Shown one piece after another: positions 43,920 through 46,880 of a stretch of 46,880 nt of DNA. The notes below the pieces were generated by a model that saw nothing but the letters and a program-made list of their open reading frames with translations, searched no databases and was not told where the DNA came from. Source of the stretch: Billgrantia lactosivorans (GTDB taxonomy: Bacteria; Pseudomonadota; Gammaproteobacteria; Pseudomonadales; Halomonadaceae); the NCBI RefSeq assembly GCF_003254665.1, contig NZ_QHGY01000018.1, positions 300 to 47,179 of the forward strand. The letters run 5' to 3'. How positions within the stretch are numbered: position 1 is the stretch's first letter; each line of letters begins with the position of its first letter. Both the position numbers and the translations under genes were made by a program.

Positions 43920-45257
43920 TCAGTCCCCCCTGAGGCGGCCGCCCATCTCCTGGGCCAGGTCCACCGCGTAGTGGTCGGTCATGCCGCCAATGAAATCGAG
44001 CATGCGCCGGTAGCTGTCGTAGAGCGGCCACGAGGGGCGCGGCGTGTTCTCGCCGATCAAGGCCAGCACACGCTGATGCTTGAAGCTCGCGTGGCCGGTG
44101 TAGTGCAGCTCGTGGGCGGCGCCGATGAAGGCCTCGAGCAGGATGCCGAGGGTGGTGTAGGCGCCGATCTCCAGCTTGGCCTTGCGTTCGTTCTGGAAGA
44201 TCCGCTCGCGGGCCAGCTGCTTGGCCGCCGCCACGCCCCAGCCCAGGTCGGGGTGGCAGAGCTCGAGCAGGTCGGAGGTCAGGGTACCGCCCAGCAGCGC
44301 GGACTCGTGCTCGACGAACACGGCGCCGACGTCGTTGACCGCTCGCTCCATGGCGGCACCGCGAAGGGCGGCGATGCGGCGCCGCTGCGAGACGCCGTCG
44401 CGGGACATGCGTGCATAGTCCGCGGGAGGATCGCCGGCGATCTGCAGCAGCACGTCGGCCACCTCGTCGAAGCGCAGGATGCCCATCTCCAGGCCGTCCT
44501 CGAGATCCAGCAGCGCATAGCAGATGTCGTCGGCGGCCTCCACCAGCCACGCCAGCGGATGCCGGCACCAGCGCCCCTCGCCGCGCGGCAGCAGGCCCAG
44601 GCAGCGGGTCACGTCCTCCAGCAGCGGCCGCTCCGACTGGTAGCAGCCGAACTTGCCGGCACCGCCGCCGTGCTCGACGGTCCAGGGGTACTTGAGCAGC
44701 GTGCCCAGGGTCGCCGCCGTCAGGCGCATGCCGCCACGGAACTGGTTGTATTCGATCTGGGTGACGATGCGAAAGCCCTGGGCATTGCCCTCGTAGGTCA
44801 GCAGGTCGGCCCGCTCGCGCTCGGAGAGCCCCTCGAGCAGGCCGCTGCCGTCTCGCTCGGCGCGCTTGAACCAGTCGCGGATGGCGTACTCGCCGGCGTG
44901 GCCGAAGGGCGGGTTGCCGATGTCGTGGCCGAGGCAGGCGGCCTGCACGATCACGCCCAGGTCGGCCGGGGTGATCCAGCTCGGCAGCCGCTCGCGCAGC
45001 AGTTCGCCGACGATCATGCCCAGGCTGCGCCCCACGCAGCCGACCTCCAGGGAGTGGGTCAGGCGCGTGTGGATGTGGTCGTTGTCGGTCAGGGGGTGGA
45101 CCTGGGTCTTGCGCCCCAGGCGCCGGAACGAGCCCGAGAAGACGATGCGGTCGTGGTCCTTGTGGAACGGGCTGCGGCCGATCTCGTCGCGACCGCTGGT
45201 GGGCTTGCCGTGCAACCGGGAAGGGTCGAGCAACTGCTGCCAGTGCATCTGCGTCAT
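43920..45257 (-). CDS. dGTPase-like HD phosphohydrolase
   Basis: A 445-residue HD-domain protein of the dGTP triphosphohydrolase family, type 2-like. Metal ligands are in HTRLTHSLEV (first H), HDIGNPPFGHAGE (HD motif) and the late DDICYALLDLEDG. GRSPFHKDHDRIVFSGSFRR is the conserved N-terminal segment. It should cleave dGTP or other dNTPs into nucleoside and triphosphate, adjusting nucleotide pools. AGGAGG lies 6 bases before the ATG at 45257. The 145 bases between its end and the NERD gene hold no feature I recognise. Confidence 0.92.
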   Translation of the reverse strand: MTQMHWQQLLDPSRLHGKPTSGRDEIGRSPFHKDHDRIVFSGSFRRLGRKTQVHPLTDNDHIHTRLTHSLEVGCVGRSLGMIVGELLRERLPSWITPADLGVIVQAACLGHDIGNPPFGHAGEYAIRDWFKRAERDGSGLLEGLSERERADLLTYEGNAQGFRIVTQIEYNQFRGGMRLTAATLGTLLKYPWTVEHGGGAGKFGCYQSERPLLEDVTRCLGLLPRGEGRWCRHPLAWLVEAADDICYALLDLEDGLEMGILRFDEVADVLLQIAGDPPADYARMSRDGVSQRRRIAALRGAAMERAVNDVGAVFVEHESALLGGTLTSDLLELCHPDLGWGVAAAKQLARERIFQNERKAKLEIGAYTTLGILLEAFIGAAHELHYTGHASFKHQRVLALIGENTPRPSWPLYDSYRRMLDFIGGMTDHYAVDLAQEMGGRLRGD

Positions 45258-45408
45258 GGGCTTCCTCCTGAAGGCTCCATTCTGGCACCGACAGGGGCGC
45301 CATGACCATCGTCGGCCGCGCCGGCTCGCTTGTCGCCAACCGCTTGGGCCACCTAACTTGTCTGAACACGCTTCTTCATCGAGGCCGCAAGTCGGCAAGG
45401 AGGCAGGC

Positions 45409-45588
45409 ATGGCACGCAAACCCGAGGCAACCCGCCCCGAACAGCCGGGCGACGAGGCACCCCCCGGCACGCCCGGCACCGGGCAGAACGTGTGCCCCGA
45501 GTGCAAGGGCGACGGCCGCATCGACAACCGCACCTGCACCACGTGCGGCGGATCGGGCTACGTCATCGAAGGAATCGGCGGCGGCTGA
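45409..45588 (+). CDS. 59-residue zinc-motif protein
   Basis: A 59-residue protein. The first half is Pro/Glu-rich; the second half is a single DnaJ-type zinc hairpin, CPECKGDGRIDNRTCTTCGG, with two CxxC(x)GxG units. Such mini-proteins without a J domain are common in pseudomonads and relatives, and their role is unknown. AAGGAGG precedes the ATG. A strong bidirectional hairpin follows. Confidence 0.75.
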   Translation: MARKPEATRPEQPGDEAPPGTPGTGQNVCPECKGDGRIDNRTCTTCGGSGYVIEGIGGG

Positions 45589-45619
45589 GCGTCGCCGGCC
45601 TGACGACGAGCCACGACAG

Positions 45620-45650
45620 AAAGGGCCGACTCCGCGGGAGTCGGCCCTTT
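45620..45650. terminator. bidirectional intrinsic terminator
   Basis: A perfect 14-base stem (AAAGGGCCGACTCC with GGAGTCGGCCCTTT) around a GCG loop between convergent genes. The stem ends in TTT on the plus strand and in TTTCTGT on the minus strand. Confidence 0.85.
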
Positions 45651-45677
45651 GGCTTCGCAGGCACTCACCCGACCGTG

Positions 45678-46277
45678 TCAGTAGTCGTAGTCGCTGCCCT
45701 TGGTATAGCTACCGGTATCGCCATGGCGCGGTGCCGATGGCTGCAGGCGTGGGCCCGGGGAGCGGGCCGGCGAAGGCAGCGCCGCGGGGCGCGATGAGGT
45801 GCCGCCATGGCGCGCCGCCACGCCCCGGGCATGTTCCACGCCCCGGGGAAAGCCGCTGCGGCCGCGGTAGTCGGGCGTTCGCCCCGCCTGGTAGGCATGC
45901 CGCCGGGCCTGCGCCTGGGCACAGTAGAGGCTTGCCGCGCCACTTGCCCCCACCGCCAGCAGAGCCAGCTTCACGTTGCCGCGCTTGGGGTGATCGCGGT
46001 CGGCAAGCAGCGCCAGCAGCGCCGCCAGGTCCAGGACGTCGCCTGCGCTGCGCGCCCACAGCGCGGGCGCGGGGTGGACGGTCAACGCCCCGACCCCGGT
46101 GGCGACGCCGCGTGCGCCGCAGCTACGCACGATGGCCTCGGCGCCTTCGACCCCGAGGGTGCGGGTCACGCTGCGAGGGGCCAGCAACTGGCAGAGCCCC
46201 AGGCCGATGCCCAGCCAGCCGAGTGCTTTTGCCAGCTGATCGCTGGGTTGCAATGAACGGCGTCGATCGAGAGTCAT
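45678..46277 (-). CDS. membrane protein beside alcohol dehydrogenase
   Basis: A 199-residue protein with about three hydrophobic segments in its first 120 residues (ALGWLGIGLGLCQLLAPRSV, VLDLAALLALLAD and VKLALLAVGASGAASLYCA). The C-terminal 80 residues are basic, Gly/Pro/Arg-rich and probably disordered. The N-terminal segment resembles the membrane part of cyclase/dehydrase-type proteins that often lie next to zinc alcohol dehydrogenases like the one upstream. GGAGG is 6 bases before the ATG at 46277. Function unknown. Confidence 0.65.
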   Translation of the reverse strand: MTLDRRRSLQPSDQLAKALGWLGIGLGLCQLLAPRSVTRTLGVEGAEAIVRSCGARGVATGVGALTVHPAPALWARSAGDVLDLAALLALLADRDHPKRGNVKLALLAVGASGAASLYCAQAQARRHAYQAGRTPDYRGRSGFPRGVEHARGVAARHGGTSSRPAALPSPARSPGPRLQPSAPRHGDTGSYTKGSDYDY

Positions 46278-46330
46278 GTTCACCTCCTTGTCGGTCAGGC
46301 GAGTCCTGCCAAGCGTGAATGCAGTCGCGC

Positions 46331-46880
46331 TCAGGGCTTGAGCACCACCTTCACGCAGCCGTCCTGCTTGTTGCGGAAGGTGTTGTACATGTCCGGACCC
46401 TGCTCCAGGCCGGCGCTGTGAGTCACCACGAAGGAGGGGTCGATCTCGCCCTCGTCGATCAGCCGCAACAGCTCGTCGGTCCAGCGCTTGACGTGGGTCT
46501 GGCCGGTACGCACGGTCAGGCCCTTGTTCATCAGCGGCCCCATGGGCACCTTGTCGATCAGGCCGCCATAGACGCCGGGGATCGAGAGGATACCGGCCGG
46601 GCGGCAGACGTAGATCATCTCGCGCAGCACGTGGGCGCGGTCGTTCTCCAGCATCATCGCCTGCTTGACCCGGTCGTAGACCGAATCGAGCGAGCGCGGC
46701 ACATGGGACTCGAGCCCCACCGCGTCGATGCACTTCTCGGGGCCCTTGCCGCGGGTCAGCGCCTGCAGTCGAGCAAGCACGCCCTCCTCGTCGAAGTTGA
46801 TCGTGATCGCACCGCCGGCCTCGGCCATGGCCAGCCGCTCGGGCACGTTGTCGATCACCACGACCTGCTCGGCGCCCAGC
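46331..46880 (-). CDS. zinc alcohol dehydrogenase, 3' part only
   Basis: The C-terminal 182 residues of a medium-chain dehydrogenase; the gene continues beyond the window end. The visible part covers the end of the Rossmann domain (GAEQVVVIDNVPERLAMA, an acidic residue after the beta strand favours NAD) and the C-terminal catalytic lobe with KCIDAVGLESH and GVYGGLIDKVPMGPL. These features match glutathione-independent formaldehyde-dehydrogenase-like proteins. The zinc-binding residues lie upstream and cannot be checked. The membrane protein gene begins 53 bases downstream, possibly cotranscribed. Confidence 0.85.
   Translation of the reverse strand, partial: LGAEQVVVIDNVPERLAMAEAGGAITINFDEEGVLARLQALTRGKGPEKCIDAVGLESHVPRSLDSVYDRVKQAMMLENDRAHVLREMIYVCRPAGILSIPGVYGGLIDKVPMGPLMNKGLTVRTGQTHVKRWTDELLRLIDEGEIDPSFVVTHSAGLEQGPDMYNTFRNKQDGCVKVVLKP

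Overview
The window is a contiguous, gene-dense, GC-rich stretch of a gammaproteobacterial chromosome, most likely from a halophile of the Halomonas type. That assignment is an inference from gene orders and protein character: epd-pgk-fba, prlC-yheV, a lut/dld-II lactate operon with a FadR-type GntR regulator, a TAXI-type TRAP transporter, an SAH riboswitch on ahcY, and several extremely acidic exported proteins. No tRNA, rRNA, CRISPR array, insertion sequence or prophage was seen. The clearest sign of gene damage is a one-base frameshift in a ydjM-like gene.

Layout. 60-5816 (minus): lutA-lutB-lutC-dld for lactate oxidation, with every junction a 4-base stop/start overlap. 5817-6129: control region with two perfect and one imperfect copies of an LldR-type operator. 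6130-10205 (plus): GntR regulator, DctB-like sensor kinase and DctD-like sigma-54 activator, apparently one operon. 10181-12897 (minus): frameshifted ydjM-like membrane protein under a LexA box, a gamma-carbonic-anhydrase-like protein and an NSS-family sodium symporter. 13042-15416 (plus): oligopeptidase A and a YheV-type zinc ribbon protein. 15766-19035 (plus): TAXI TRAP receptor and fused permease, preceded by a sigma-54-like promoter and an upstream palindrome. 19127-20577 (minus): sodC and metF. 20941-23539 (plus): PRC-barrel protein, disordered small protein, AEC transporter and a DUF6152/membrane protein pair. 23636-27143 (minus): ahcY with its SAH riboswitch, an acidic repeat lipoprotein, and metK.

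27450-35262 is a central carbon block: tkt, then an inverted insert (class I aldolase and two small heat-shock proteins behind a sigma-32-like promoter), then epd-pgk-class II fba. 35411-37403 holds a 2-ketogluconate kinase/reductase pair. 37492-39827 holds small proteins, including a tandem pair of tryptophan-containing, extremely acidic exported proteins that I cannot assign to a family. 40291-46880 holds a HAD phosphatase, a YciH/SUI1 factor, a YbaY-like lipoprotein, a sirtuin, a NERD protein, a dGTPase-like protein, a small zinc-motif protein, a membrane protein and the 3' part of a zinc alcohol dehydrogenase.

Functional links. metF, ahcY and metK put three activated-methyl-cycle enzymes within 7.5 kb, and ahcY alone carries a product-recycling riboswitch. 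The lut operon, its regulator and the dctBD-like pair suggest joint control of lactate or other carboxylate use, and the sigma-54 site before the TRAP genes is a plausible target of the DctD-like activator. The least explained items are the acidic tandem paralogues (38691-39827) and the hendecad-repeat lipoprotein (25311-25769).
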